Shown here in pieces: positions 50,001 to 60,210 of a stretch of DNA of 64,000 bases (positions are counted from its first letter, which is position 1; every line of letters starts with the position of its first letter). The translations under genes and the position numbers were made by a program. Origin of the DNA: Pseudobutyrivibrio ruminis HUN009. Its GTDB lineage: Bacteria; Bacillota; Clostridia; Lachnospirales; Lachnospiraceae. Location of the stretch: contig NZ_JNLH01000001.1 of assembly GCF_000703005.1 (NCBI RefSeq), positions 1,481,001 through 1,545,000 of the forward strand. Reading direction: 5' to 3'. The notes under the pieces are model-generated. The model ran no database searches. It was not told where the DNA came from and saw only the letters and a list, made by a program, of their open reading frames with translations.

Positions 50001-51833
50001 GAAAGAACTCTTAGGATGGAAGAAGCGGCTAACAAGATGAAGTCAGAGTTTTTGGCTAACATGTCTCACGAAATCAGAACTCCTATTAATGCAATTATTG
50101 GCATGGGAACTATGATTACAAGAGAGTCAAAGGAAGAAACAACAAAAAAATATGCAAGAGATATAAGAAATGCCAGTAAGACTTTGCTTGCTCTAGTTAA
50201 CGATATTTTGGACTTTTCAAAGATTGAATCGGGTAATCTGGAATTAATTGAGAGTGATTATGATTTAAGCATACTAGTTAATGATTTGATTAACATGATT
50301 AAACCAAAGGCTGATGATAAAAAGCTTAGCTTTAATGTTGATATAAATCCGGATATTCCTCAGTTTTTATATGGAGATGAGGTTAGAATAGAGCAAATTA
50401 TTATCAATATTCTGAGTAATGCTGTTAAGTATACGCAGGAAGGCGGAGTTACATTTAAAATGGATTATTCTCGAGAGTCAGACGAGGATATTATGCTCAA
50501 GGTTAGTGTAAGCGATACAGGTATAGGCATCAAGGAAGAAGATATTGAAAAGCTGTTTTCGCCATATCAGCGTTTTGATGAACAGAAGAATAAAAAGGTT
50601 GAGGGCACAGGTCTTGGCATGAGCATTACAAAGAGTCTTCTTGAAAAAATGCATAGTCAGCTTGAGGTTACCAGTGTCTATGGCGAAGGCTCAACTTTTG
50701 CATTTTCCATTATTCAACCGGTAAAGGGAGAGGAAAAGCTAGGAGATTATAGGAAAAAGGCTGACATTGCCGTTTCCGAAGATGCTATGGAGTCCTTCCA
50801 TGCTCCAAATGCCAACATTTTGGTAGTTGACGATGTAGAAATGAATTTGATTGTCGCAAAGAACTTGTTAAAGCGTATTCAGATTCAGGTTGATACGGCG
50901 CCTTCAGGACCGATTGCGGTAGATTTATGCCATGCTAAAAAGTACGACATTATATTCTTAGACGCAATGATGCCGGGAATGAGTGGAGAGGAAACATACG
51001 CTGCTATAAGACGAACTTGCCCGATTAATAATGTTACTCCTATCATTGTTCTTACTGCAAATGCAGTAAAGGGGGCAAAGGAGGAGTACTTGGCAGTAGG
51101 CTTTTCAGACTATTTGTCAAAACCAATTGATGGTCTTAAGTTTGAGGCCATGATAGAAAAGTACTTGCCAGATGATAAGAAGCAATTTGATGTTGAAGGA
51201 ACAGATGAAGAAGAGAATAATTCTGATGGGTACGGGGATAGTATTTCAGACATGCGCCAGATTCCAGAAATCGATGTTGATTCAGGAATCTTGGCAGCAG
51301 GAGATGTAGATACTTATCTTGTAGTTTGTAAAAGCTTTTACGAAACAGCCAAGGAACGAATTCAGATGATAAAGGATTATTATGATTGCATGGATATTAA
51401 GAATTATACTATTCAAGTTCATGCATTAAAGTCATCTGCAAGACTTATAGGTGCTAATGATTTATCTGAAAAGGCGTTGGCACTTGAAATGGCTGGAAAG
51501 GATAAAAACGTAGATGCGATAATCGCAAATACGAATCAGGTATTAGATATTTACACAAGGATTTACAACCAAATGATAAATATCTATGAGAAGGAAGCTA
51601 AAGCTTCTGATAGAGAAGAGCCTAAGCAGGAGATTTCGCAGGAAGAATTAAATGACGCGTATGAGGCATTGAAAGAGTTAGTAACACAAATGGATTATGA
51701 TTCTATAAAAATGCTTATAGAAGAATTAAATACTTATAAATTGCCAAGTGATGATGAAAAAACAATATTTGAAATCGAACGGTTATTAAAAGTGTTTGAT
51801 TGGGATAAAATAGAGGAATTGTTGCAACTATGA
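47043..51833 (+). CDS. Hybrid histidine kinase: membrane sensor, Reg_prop beta-propeller, Y_Y_Y, HisKA-HATPase, REC, HPt
   Basis: A 1596-residue protein. Residues about 10-190 hold five or six membrane helices in the style of ECF-transporter S components; a further hydrophobic stretch at 195-218 ends in NAKAEM, like an embedded signal peptide. Residues about 225-830 are two-component-regulator propeller repeats (DGSMWVGTYGGLYRFNG, NDRLWVGTNGAG), then a Y_Y_Y domain and a membrane helix near 938-962. HisKA has phospho-acceptor H1009 (MSHEIRTP), HATPase has N-box and DTGIGIKEED/GTGLGMS, REC has D1307 (FLDAMMPG) and HPt has H1460 (HALKSSAR). A complete intramolecular phosphorelay. Likely senses extracellular carbohydrate, by analogy with HTCS. 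Confidence 0.9.
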   Translation: MVNIDKKKLKILIQGIVIILLCRGGAHLLKFPGNLNLTGIIYASYYGGWIVGLLAAIIGGLLAKFFVAEDIAFIVIDALIAIFIYLLSRNNRFFNRFFSTISLALTFAILQGIMLTVVSYINYPEYAGNYLIDALAAYITNLGGSLFSCIAICSLFVAFADAFVSCMLIYTVRKLYKWYFRKKNSAKLKKVLGAKVTLTLLAISTALAFIGPINAKAEMNINFVQRIYNSDNGLVGGCANDLAQTSDGSMWVGTYGGLYRFNGKNFDLLDSVESIRSVQCLYVDENDRLWVGTNGAGLSVVHDDLSVGVLDTDNGLSANSVRAIVEDGKENYFVGTTAGLEIVKVEDEKPVIIKSFDDIGYVSKEAADSNGHVAVLDTVGNITVFSTDSYEVENSFECNEATTIAYDSKDNLYIGTDIQCIYKYEYVDGAYNKIETIDTPDFTYINEMYFHRNGLIYIAADSGIGFVDEEGNVSHINTGSFDSSVEQIFEDYQGDLWFTSYRRGLLCLSQSAFVDTFGVYNISPAVANVIKNKNNQFYIGTDDGLVILDYVTGKAVYNEITEFYAETRIRSMSEDKDGNLVIAGYGKPLMAVSDTGEFYQYVQDENQITDRKQRFLLTLSDGRILVSSESGLTFIKDRKIESTLELGNELNNATILNALEQEDGTLLAGSDGDGIAVIKEGKVEKYITKEDGLCSSVILRIVADKVGNGYFIMTGSGLCYMNHKYQIRELTGIPYFNNFDLYQSESGNVFIFGGAGIYVVRYEDLMAGLSANVYNLLDSNKGLPGSLTSNAWNYVSEDNTIFLCGSTGIYSLNLDNYGMNIDSYKTKITGVSYDGEYVPITTMDEIVIPRGVERADFTLDLNNFTPSDPYIRYYLSGVDIEKKKVLASELGTISYYRLPYGTYKFNIEVLNDDNRVLVEQQYTIIKEREAYETTAFKIYFYLEVSLIVFAVIVSFANGAVYTLTKKQNIEHEEVVKKLQAEKTAALERTLRMEEAANKMKSEFLANMSHEIRTPINAIIGMGTMITRESKEETTKKYARDIRNASKTLLALVNDILDFSKIESGNLELIESDYDLSILVNDLINMIKPKADDKKLSFNVDINPDIPQFLYGDEVRIEQIIINILSNAVKYTQEGGVTFKMDYSRESDEDIMLKVSVSDTGIGIKEEDIEKLFSPYQRFDEQKNKKVEGTGLGMSITKSLLEKMHSQLEVTSVYGEGSTFAFSIIQPVKGEEKLGDYRKKADIAVSEDAMESFHAPNANILVVDDVEMNLIVAKNLLKRIQIQVDTAPSGPIAVDLCHAKKYDIIFLDAMMPGMSGEETYAAIRRTCPINNVTPIIVLTANAVKGAKEEYLAVGFSDYLSKPIDGLKFEAMIEKYLPDDKKQFDVEGTDEEENNSDGYGDSISDMRQIPEIDVDSGILAAGDVDTYLVVCKSFYETAKERIQMIKDYYDCMDIKNYTIQVHALKSSARLIGANDLSEKALALEMAGKDKNVDAIIANTNQVLDIYTRIYNQMINIYEKEAKASDREEPKQEISQEELNDAYEALKELVTQMDYDSIKMLIEELNTYKLPSDDEKTIFEIERLLKVFDWDKIEELLQL

Positions 51834-51870
51834 TATAATTACATAGGGTGTTATTAAGGGGTTTTGAGTG

Positions 51871-53988
51871 ATGAAAAAATTTGATAAAAATGTTTTTTTG
51901 AATTTCATAACAATGATTGGCGGCGTTACTGTTAATTTCTTGCTTTCATTCCTGATGTATAAAATGGGGCTGCCAATGTATTTGGATTCTATTGGAACGA
52001 TTGCAACAGCAGCGGTATGCGGCATGCTGCCAGGTATTTTAGTGGCAGTTATAACAAATCTTGTTTGCTGCATATATAATCCTCTTGCGATATATTACGC
52101 TATCCTAAGTGTTCTTATGGCAATTGTTACATCTATTTATACTCATCGTAATTATTTAAAAAAGAAAACTCGTGTTGCAGAATATCTTCTGATTCTGGCG
52201 TTAATTGCAGGGGGACTGGGAGCAGGTGTGCAGCTTTTGTTGTTACATCATCCACAATATGACGAGGTATCACAGGTTAGTGAATATATTTCAACTAGAT
52301 ATTCTATCAATGCATATGTTTGCTTTTTTGCAGTTAACATAATTCTAAACCTAATAGATAAAGGCTTATCTGCAGGAATTGTTTTTGGGGTCCTTAGATT
52401 AGTTCCACAGAAAAATCTTGATGAGATTTGGGACATTGGATGGCAACAGCGTCCTTTATCAGCTATAGATATGAAGAGGATGAAAATAGCCTCAAAAAAG
52501 AATAGTGCTAAATTACAAAAAAGAGTTTCAAGTATGCTCATTACTGCAGCAATAACTATGTCTGTGATAATGAGTGTAATTAGCGTGCAGCTATTCTATT
52601 CTGATGTTAAAGAGCGTTACATCGCCAATGCAACAGGCGCCGTTAAAATGGCGGCAAAGGTGATTAATCCAGATAGAATTGATGCTTATGTTATCAAAGG
52701 ACATGAATTAAGTGATTACATAGAAACAGAAAATGCTTTGTATGACATCAGGGCAAATTTTGAGGGCGTAGAGTATCTTTATGTAATCAGAATGAAAAAA
52801 GACGGCTGTCAGGTGGTGTTTGATTTGGCTACCGAGGAGGTAGAGCCATATGACAATGGAGATATGATTCCATTTGAAGAAGCCTTTGAGCCTTATTTGG
52901 ATGATTTATTTGCTGGCAAGGAAATTGAGCCAGTAGAATCAGATGATATATCGGGGTGGATAATCACTAAGTATTACCCGGTAAAAGATGCTGAGGGAAA
53001 CACTGTTTGTTATGTTGCAGCAGATGTACAAATTAAATATCTTTCGGGCTATCTGAAGGATTATATTATAAAAACATTTTTGATATTCTCCGGATTTTTC
53101 TTACTAATACTGGCTTATGGTATGTGGCTATCCAGATATCATTTAGTTTATCCAATAAACAGTATGGCTGCCTATACAAGTGATTTTATGACGGAAAATG
53201 ACAATCAGGCTGCGCTGGAAGAAAATGTACGAAGGATAAAAGCACTAGATATCCACACTGGAGATGAAATTGAAAATCTGTATAAGGCGCTTTGCAAAAT
53301 GACGGAAAGCACAGCGGAAAAAATGAAGGATGTTCGTCAGCAGGCAAAAGCTATCAACCAAATGCAATCGGGTCTTATCATTACGATGGCGGATTTAGTT
53401 GAAAATAGAGATTCGGACACAGGATATCATATTCTGAAAACTGCAGATTATGTAAAGATTATATTAGAGGGACTTCAGAAGAAAGGCTATTATTCTAAAA
53501 AGCTCACTCCAAAGTTTATCTCAGATGTGGAAATGTCAGCACCTTTGCATGATATAGGGAAAATAAATATACCTGATGCTGTGTTAAATAAGCCAGGAAA
53601 GCTTACAGATGAGGAATATGAGATTATGAAAACTCATACCACAGCAGGTAAGCAGATTATGGAGAAGGCAATAAGTACAGTTAAGGGTGAAAGCTATTTA
53701 AAAGAGGCAAGAAACATGGCTGCTTACCATCATGAAAAATGGGATGGTAGTGGATATCCAGAAGGATTAAAAGGGGAAGTTATACCTCTTTCAGCAAGAA
53801 TAATGGCAGTGGCAGATGTCTTTGATGCCTTGACAGCAAGAAGAGTTTATAAGGAACCAATGCCATTTGAAAAAGCTATGGATATTATTATGAAGGACTC
53901 AGGAACACACTTTGATCCTAAATGTGTTGAGGTATTTGTGGAATCAGAAAAAGAAGTTAGAAGAGTCTTAAAGAAGTATCAGGAATAA
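51871..53988 (+). CDS. HD-GYP c-di-GMP phosphodiesterase with membrane sensor
   Basis: ATG 51871 is preferred over GTG 51868 for spacing from AAGGGG. About 705 residues: five or six N-terminal helices resembling an ECF S component (GLPMYLDSIGTIATAAVCGMLPGILVAVI), a further helix near 217-235, an extracellular Cache-like sensor (about 240-400), a helix near 410-430, a HAMP-like linker, then an HD-GYP domain with H560-D561 in LHDIGKINIP, HHEKWDGSGYP and ADVFDALTARR. All catalytic residues are present, unlike the HD protein at 45.7 kb. It sits between two hybrid kinases. Confidence 0.87.
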   Translation: MKKFDKNVFLNFITMIGGVTVNFLLSFLMYKMGLPMYLDSIGTIATAAVCGMLPGILVAVITNLVCCIYNPLAIYYAILSVLMAIVTSIYTHRNYLKKKTRVAEYLLILALIAGGLGAGVQLLLLHHPQYDEVSQVSEYISTRYSINAYVCFFAVNIILNLIDKGLSAGIVFGVLRLVPQKNLDEIWDIGWQQRPLSAIDMKRMKIASKKNSAKLQKRVSSMLITAAITMSVIMSVISVQLFYSDVKERYIANATGAVKMAAKVINPDRIDAYVIKGHELSDYIETENALYDIRANFEGVEYLYVIRMKKDGCQVVFDLATEEVEPYDNGDMIPFEEAFEPYLDDLFAGKEIEPVESDDISGWIITKYYPVKDAEGNTVCYVAADVQIKYLSGYLKDYIIKTFLIFSGFFLLILAYGMWLSRYHLVYPINSMAAYTSDFMTENDNQAALEENVRRIKALDIHTGDEIENLYKALCKMTESTAEKMKDVRQQAKAINQMQSGLIITMADLVENRDSDTGYHILKTADYVKIILEGLQKKGYYSKKLTPKFISDVEMSAPLHDIGKINIPDAVLNKPGKLTDEEYEIMKTHTTAGKQIMEKAISTVKGESYLKEARNMAAYHHEKWDGSGYPEGLKGEVIPLSARIMAVADVFDALTARRVYKEPMPFEKAMDIIMKDSGTHFDPKCVEVFVESEKEVRRVLKKYQE

Positions 53989-54022
53989 CTATAGTTTAAG
54001 CATTTACGGGGGGACCTAGTGC

Positions 54023-57000
54023 ATGAAACATAATAGCAGCAGGAAATGTTTTGCCATTGGAATAGCAGCAACTATATTTATGGCTACAAATGTTTTTGAA
54101 TCGCCTTACATATATGCATCAAATGTAGAAGATGTAGATGAGGTTTCTTCTGCTACGGAAAATTTAGAAAAAAATGGTGGAGGCTATGCTATTTCCAATC
54201 AGTTGGAGGGAGTAGGATATGCGGTCAGGCTTTATGATGCTACAAATGGACTTCCTACGTCAGATGCAAACTGTGTTCTTGCTGATAGCAATGGCTATAT
54301 ATGGATAGGAAGCTATGGCGGCGTAATAAAATACGATGGTACAACATTTGAAAGACAGGACTCTTCAGATGGGTTGACCAGTGCAAAAGCCTTATACGAA
54401 GATAGTAATGGAAGAATATGGGTAGGTACAAATGACAATGGTATTGTTGTTATAGAGGAAGATAAAAGAACACAATATACATACAAGGATGGTTTGCCTG
54501 CATCCACAATACGCTCTATTGCTGAGGATGAAAATGGTTCGATTTATGTAGGAACAACAAATGGTATTTGTTATTTTGATTCAGATTTTAATATATACAA
54601 CATTGATGATAGCCAATTACTTAATAAATACATTAGTTACCTGTACGCAGATTCTCAAGGAAGAATCATAGGAAATACAAGGGATGGAGATGTATTTGTC
54701 ATAAAGAACAATAGGGTTGTTTTCTTTTGGACAAGTCAGGAAATAATAAGTAATACAGTATCTATTGTTGGAATGGATCCAGACAATGCAGATGGCATTT
54801 ACCTTGGCGACGATTCTGGATTTTTGTATCATGGAAGCATTTCAGATGGATTAAAAAATCTAGAGACAATAGATTTATCAGCAGATACAACAAAGCTATC
54901 TAATATTACATATGTCTGTGGACGAATATGGATAACAAGTGACAATGTTTTAGGATATTTGGATGCTGACAAAGAATTCCATGTAGTTGAGACCAGTCCG
55001 TTGTATAGCACTGTTGAAACTATAACAGCTGATTATCAGGGCAATCTGTGGCTGGCATCAACAAGACAAGGTGTTGCGGAGGTGGTCACCAGTAATTTCC
55101 AGAATATAACAGATTTGGCGGGCCTTGAGCAAGAAGTAGTAAATTCCACTTGCTTGTATAAAGATAATATTTATATTGGAACAGATAAAGGTCTGCATAT
55201 TTTAGATGGTGATTTTCATGTGGTAGAAAACGACCTGACGAATTTACTAATCGACACACGTATTCGTTGCCTCATGGAGGATGAACATTCAAATCTGTGG
55301 ATATCTACATACACAAATGGATTTGGTTTGATTTGTTACGGCGCGGATGGACAGATAACACAGTACAACGAGGATAATGGTTTTATTAGTAATGGTATCC
55401 GTTGCACTTTTATGCTAACAGATGGTTCTATTGCAGTTGGCACAAATAAAGGTGTAGCGATTATTGAAAATGGACTTGTAAGAGAAACAATTACAGCAGA
55501 TGATGGGTTGGAAAATGAGGTCTGTCTGTCTGTAACAGAGGGAATAAACGGAAACATATACATTGGCACCGATGGCGCGGGTATATTTGAATATGATGGT
55601 ATTGGGCTATCTAAAATAGGAAGAGATGAGGGATTAACATCTGATGTCATTCTTAGAATAAAGCCTGATAAAAATAAAAATGTTGATTGGGTCATCACTT
55701 CTAACTCAATCGAGTATATAAAAAATGGAGAAATATATTGTGTTAAGACATTTCCTTATAACAATAACTTCGATATATTTTGGGATAATAATGATAATTA
55801 CTGGGTTCTATCTTCATATGGATTATACTGCATTGAAGCAGATATGATGCTTGATGATTCAATTGTAGACTACTCACTGTACAACACTGCCAGTGGCTTG
55901 ACTAGTATACCAACAGGAAATGCGTATAGTGTTTTAGATGAAAATGGAAATCTGTATATAGCTGGACGAAGTGGAGTTAATCTAGTTAATATCAACAATT
56001 ATTTTAAACAAACCAGCGAAATAAAAATCAGGGTAAAGGACATTACGTATGATGGAATCAGTGTGCTTCCTGATGAAGATGGTAAATACATTATTCCTGC
56101 CGATGCAGGCAGAATTCAAATGAATGCTGCTATTTTAAATTATACTTTGTCTGATCCTATGGTAAGGATATACCTCGAAGGAGATTCTAGTGAGGGTATT
56201 ACTGCTGTTCAGAGTGAATTAGATTCTCTTGAATATACTGGTTTGGCATATGGAGAGTATACTCTTCATTTACAGATTATTGATGATGCTACAGGAACAA
56301 TATATCAGGATTCCACATACAGCGTGGAAAAGAAACCACATATTTTTGAGCTGATGGTTGTAAAGATTTTACTATTAATATTTGTGGCTCTTTTGGTGGC
56401 GCTATTTGTATGGAGATTGATGACAAATACCATAATACGAAGACAGTATAAAGAAATCCAGGCTGCCAAAGAAGAAGCAGAAAGAGCGAATAGTGCGAAA
56501 TCCCGTTTCTTAGCCAATATGTCGCATGAAATACGTACGCCTATTAACACTATTCTTGGAATGGATGAAATGATTCTTAGAGAGGATGCTAAAGGTGTAG
56601 ACAAAAAGTATTTTACGTCTGTAATTAATTACGCATTGGATATTCGATCTTCAGCAGAAACACTGTTAGGCTTGATAAATGACATTTTGGATCTTTCTAA
56701 GATAGAGTCAGGAAAAATGCATCTTATTGAGCAGGAGTATAAGCCTGCCGAACAAATACGTTCCATGACCAAAATGATTAGGGTAAGAAGCGACCAAAAA
56801 GGTCTGAGCTTTGATTTGGATATTGATGAAAATATTCCATGCAAGCTATATGGTGATTTTGGAAAGATAAAGCAGGTAGTTCTTAATCTGCTTACAAATG
56901 CAGTTAAATATACAGATGAGGGAGGTTTTTCATTGTCTGTAGCTGTGATTGAACAGACAATGGGAAAGTGTAAGCTAAAGTTTGCAGTAAAAGATACTGG

Positions 57001-57682
57001 TATTGGAGTAAAGCCTGAGGATATGGATAAATTATTTTCGGCTTTTGAAAGACTGGATGAAGAAAAAAATAATGGAATTCAAGGTACTGGACTGGGGCTT
57101 GATATTTCAAAACAGTTTGCAGAGTTAATGAATGGCACATTAACCTGCGAGAGTGAATATGGAACAGGCTCTACATTTACATTTATAGTAGAGCAGGAAA
57201 TTGTTGATGCAACTCCTATAGGTGATTTTAACGAAGACGATGCTTTGGTGGTTAATGGTCCTTATGTGCCATCTTTCGTTGCACCAGATGCTTCAGTGCT
57301 TGTTGTTGATGACAATCCTATGAACCTGAGTGTTATAAAGGGGTTATTGAGAGATACAAAAGTTTTTGTTACTACCGCAGAATCTGGTGAGGAATGCTTG
57401 GAAAAACTTAAATTTGGAGAGTATGATGTTGTATTCCTGGATCATCTTATGCCAGGAATGGATGGAATAGAAACAATCTCAAAAATAAGAGAACAAAATC
57501 CTGAGCTTCCGGTCTATGCCTTTACTGCAAATTTTGTTGCAGAAGGAGATGATTTTTATGAATCACATGGATTTAATGGATATTTAACAAAACCAATAGA
57601 TGGAATAGCTTTAGAGAAGACCATTCGAAAGCATATAAAAGATGAGATAGTAATGGAAAGTAACCAGGGGAAACTAAAGTGA
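54023..57682 (+). CDS. Hybrid histidine kinase with Reg_prop propeller and C-terminal REC
   Basis: A 1219-residue protein: signal peptide (about 1-35), two-component-regulator propeller (about 60-620, WIGSYGGVIKYDG, GRIWVGTNDNGIV), a Y_Y_Y domain, membrane helix near 772-795, HisKA with H835 (MSHEIRTP), HATPase (NLLTNAVKYTDEGG, DTGIGVKPED, GTGLGLD), and REC with D1140 (FLDHLMPG). There is no HPt. Close paralogue of the gene at 60.98 kb. A GGGGGG RBS lies nine bases before ATG. Its stop overlaps the next kinase gene. Confidence 0.9.
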   Translation: MKHNSSRKCFAIGIAATIFMATNVFESPYIYASNVEDVDEVSSATENLEKNGGGYAISNQLEGVGYAVRLYDATNGLPTSDANCVLADSNGYIWIGSYGGVIKYDGTTFERQDSSDGLTSAKALYEDSNGRIWVGTNDNGIVVIEEDKRTQYTYKDGLPASTIRSIAEDENGSIYVGTTNGICYFDSDFNIYNIDDSQLLNKYISYLYADSQGRIIGNTRDGDVFVIKNNRVVFFWTSQEIISNTVSIVGMDPDNADGIYLGDDSGFLYHGSISDGLKNLETIDLSADTTKLSNITYVCGRIWITSDNVLGYLDADKEFHVVETSPLYSTVETITADYQGNLWLASTRQGVAEVVTSNFQNITDLAGLEQEVVNSTCLYKDNIYIGTDKGLHILDGDFHVVENDLTNLLIDTRIRCLMEDEHSNLWISTYTNGFGLICYGADGQITQYNEDNGFISNGIRCTFMLTDGSIAVGTNKGVAIIENGLVRETITADDGLENEVCLSVTEGINGNIYIGTDGAGIFEYDGIGLSKIGRDEGLTSDVILRIKPDKNKNVDWVITSNSIEYIKNGEIYCVKTFPYNNNFDIFWDNNDNYWVLSSYGLYCIEADMMLDDSIVDYSLYNTASGLTSIPTGNAYSVLDENGNLYIAGRSGVNLVNINNYFKQTSEIKIRVKDITYDGISVLPDEDGKYIIPADAGRIQMNAAILNYTLSDPMVRIYLEGDSSEGITAVQSELDSLEYTGLAYGEYTLHLQIIDDATGTIYQDSTYSVEKKPHIFELMVVKILLLIFVALLVALFVWRLMTNTIIRRQYKEIQAAKEEAERANSAKSRFLANMSHEIRTPINTILGMDEMILREDAKGVDKKYFTSVINYALDIRSSAETLLGLINDILDLSKIESGKMHLIEQEYKPAEQIRSMTKMIRVRSDQKGLSFDLDIDENIPCKLYGDFGKIKQVVLNLLTNAVKYTDEGGFSLSVAVIEQTMGKCKLKFAVKDTGIGVKPEDMDKLFSAFERLDEEKNNGIQGTGLGLDISKQFAELMNGTLTCESEYGTGSTFTFIVEQEIVDATPIGDFNEDDALVVNGPYVPSFVAPDASVLVVDDNPMNLSVIKGLLRDTKVFVTTAESGEECLEKLKFGEYDVVFLDHLMPGMDGIETISKIREQNPELPVYAFTANFVAEGDDFYESHGFNGYLTKPIDGIALEKTIRKHIKDEIVMESNQGKLK

Positions 57683-60189
57683 TGAATTTTTTGAGAGAGA
57701 TACAATTAAGTGTAATGCTGTTTTTGAGTGGGGCTTGTGGTGTGCTCATATTATTGACCTCCTTCACAAAAACTATGTCCGCCTCACGAAGACGTGCACT
57801 TGTCTATATGCAAGTGGTGTCAATGCTATTGCTACTGTTTGATAGAGAGGCATATATATACAGAGGCGACGTTAGTGAGCTTGGCTATTGGATGGTTCGC
57901 ATAAGTAATTTTGCAGTTTTTTTATTATCATTGTGCGGAACACATTCTTTTAATTTGTATCTGATAGACTTATATAAAGGAAAAGATAAACTAAATCGTA
58001 TTCCAACCACATTGAGATATTGTGAAGTCTTTTTTTCCTGTGGGCTTGTATTATTAATAATTTCACAGTTTACAGGATTCTATTACACGTTTGATGAAAC
58101 TAATCGTTATCAACGAGGAGATGGCTATTTACTTTGCTATTTGATGCCAATGTTAATATTGACACTTCAATTAATAACGATTTTAAAGTACAAAAAGGCA
58201 TTATTAAGAACGGAATATATACCAGTAATACTATTTGTCGGTTTCCCATATATAGCTACCATAATACAAATATTTGCTTATGGTCTGTCACTTACAAATA
58301 TTTCTATGGTAGGAATGGTTGTGCTTTTGTATTTCTTTGAGATTAAAAATCTCAATACATTACAGGAAGCAAAGCAAAAAGCAGAAGAAGCAAACACAGC
58401 AAAATCCCGTTTCTTGGCAAATATATCACATGAAATACGTACTCCTATTAATACAATAATGGGAATGAATGAGATGATATTAAGGGAGGACGCAACTGAA
58501 GTACCTAGAAAGTATTATCAGAATATAACGGAATTTGCCAAATCAATACATGTTGCATCAGAATCCTTGCTCAGTCTGGTAAATGATATTTTAGATATTT
58601 CACAGATTGAGTCAGGAAAAATGAAGTTGGATGAGCATGAATATGATTTGGAAAGCTTTTTAAGAAATATTATTACCAACATAAGAAAAAAGTGCGAGGA
58701 AAAGGACTTACAGTTTATTGTAGACATTGATAAGAATCTTCCACAAAAAGTCTTTGGAGATGTAAACAAGATTAGGCAGATAGTTTTTAATATGCTGACA
58801 AACGCTGTAAAGAATACAGAGGAGGGCTCTATACAATTCATTGTAAAACTGGTGGAGCGCAAGCAGGAGGATTGCAAAATATCATTTATTATAACTGACA
58901 CTGGAATAGGAATGAAAACCGAAGAAAAGGAAAGATTATTTTCGGCTTTTGAATTAATGGATGTTGTAAAAAATAGCAATATTCAAGGTTCTGGTTTAGG
59001 GTTAGATATATCACGTCATTTTGCAACCATGATGGATGGAAAACTGGATTGTGACAGTGAATATGGTAAAGGGACAACATTTACTTTTGAGATATCACAG
59101 AAGGTTATCGATAACGAGCTTTTGGGAGATTTTGATGAGAAGCTGGAAGAAATACCTAAGGGAAATTATATTCCAAGATTTATTGCTCCTGATGTAAGTG
59201 TGCTTGTTGTTGATGATAATCCAATGAATTTATCAGTTATAAAGGGGCTACTTTCGGCAACAAAGATGTATATTGTGACCGCCTTGTCTGGTGAAGAGTG
59301 TTTGGAAAAAATAGAGGAGGCAAATTACGATATTGTTCTTTTAGACCATATGATGCCTGGTATGGATGGGTTAGAGACAGCAAAAAGAATTCGTGAGAAA
59401 CATAAAAGACTGCCAGTTATAGCACTTACAGCAAACTATATTTCCAACGGAGATGAATTCTATACATCCCATGGATTTGATAGCTATCTTCCAAAGCCAG
59501 TAGACGGAGCAACATTAGAAAAAACTATTAGGGAGTTTTTACCTAGCAATTTGGTTATGGATGTTGATGCATCAGATATGCCAGTTCAATCTATGGAATT
59601 ACCAACGGAATATCAGTGGATTGATTCTGTAGAGGGAATATCAGTAGAGGATGGCATACGTTTCAGCGGAGGAGCAGAAGGGTTTATAAATGCTCTAAAA
59701 ATGTTTGTGGAAACGCTGGAAGGAAATATCGATGTAATACAAAAGGCATTTAATGAAAGGGATCTTAAGTTTTACACAGTAAAGGTTCATGCACTAAAGA
59801 GTTCAGCCAGAATAATAGGTGCCATGGAATTATCAAATCAGGCTAAAAAACTTGAGGATGCAGGAAAAGCTGGAGATATTGATTATATTCTAAATAACAA
59901 TAATAAATTATTAGATGCATATAAATCATTCCAGGATAGATTTTCAGGATTATTTTATAAAGAAGATGACAAAAATAAACCTTTATTACCGCCAGAAGAA
60001 TTAAATGAGGCAATCAATGCCATTAAAGAACTTGTTCCACAAATGGATTATGATGCTATCGAAATGGTAATGGAGCAGATACATGAATATAAGCTTGAAG
60101 AAAAAGATGCAAAGGCTTTTGCAGATATAGAAAAGGCATTAAAAACATTTGACTGGGACAAAATGGAAGAATTATTAAACAATATGTAA
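57682..60189 (+). CDS. Hybrid histidine kinase with 7TM sensor, REC and HPt
   Basis: ATG 57682 overlaps the previous stop. About 835 residues: seven transmembrane helices in residues 1-215 (7TM diverse-sensor type), a short coiled coil, HisKA with H250 (ISHEIRTP), HATPase (IVFNMLTNAVKNTEEGS, DTGIGMKTEE, GSGLGLD), REC with D555 (LLDHMMPG) and HPt with H703 (HALKSSAR). It lacks a propeller, so probably responds to a membrane or small-molecule cue. The HPt could pass phosphoryl groups for the upstream HPt-less kinase; this is inference. Confidence 0.9.
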   Translation: MNFLREIQLSVMLFLSGACGVLILLTSFTKTMSASRRRALVYMQVVSMLLLLFDREAYIYRGDVSELGYWMVRISNFAVFLLSLCGTHSFNLYLIDLYKGKDKLNRIPTTLRYCEVFFSCGLVLLIISQFTGFYYTFDETNRYQRGDGYLLCYLMPMLILTLQLITILKYKKALLRTEYIPVILFVGFPYIATIIQIFAYGLSLTNISMVGMVVLLYFFEIKNLNTLQEAKQKAEEANTAKSRFLANISHEIRTPINTIMGMNEMILREDATEVPRKYYQNITEFAKSIHVASESLLSLVNDILDISQIESGKMKLDEHEYDLESFLRNIITNIRKKCEEKDLQFIVDIDKNLPQKVFGDVNKIRQIVFNMLTNAVKNTEEGSIQFIVKLVERKQEDCKISFIITDTGIGMKTEEKERLFSAFELMDVVKNSNIQGSGLGLDISRHFATMMDGKLDCDSEYGKGTTFTFEISQKVIDNELLGDFDEKLEEIPKGNYIPRFIAPDVSVLVVDDNPMNLSVIKGLLSATKMYIVTALSGEECLEKIEEANYDIVLLDHMMPGMDGLETAKRIREKHKRLPVIALTANYISNGDEFYTSHGFDSYLPKPVDGATLEKTIREFLPSNLVMDVDASDMPVQSMELPTEYQWIDSVEGISVEDGIRFSGGAEGFINALKMFVETLEGNIDVIQKAFNERDLKFYTVKVHALKSSARIIGAMELSNQAKKLEDAGKAGDIDYILNNNNKLLDAYKSFQDRFSGLFYKEDDKNKPLLPPEELNEAINAIKELVPQMDYDAIEMVMEQIHEYKLEEKDAKAFADIEKALKTFDWDKMEELLNNM

Positions 60190-60210
60190 ATAAATGGAGG
60201 ACACTTACTT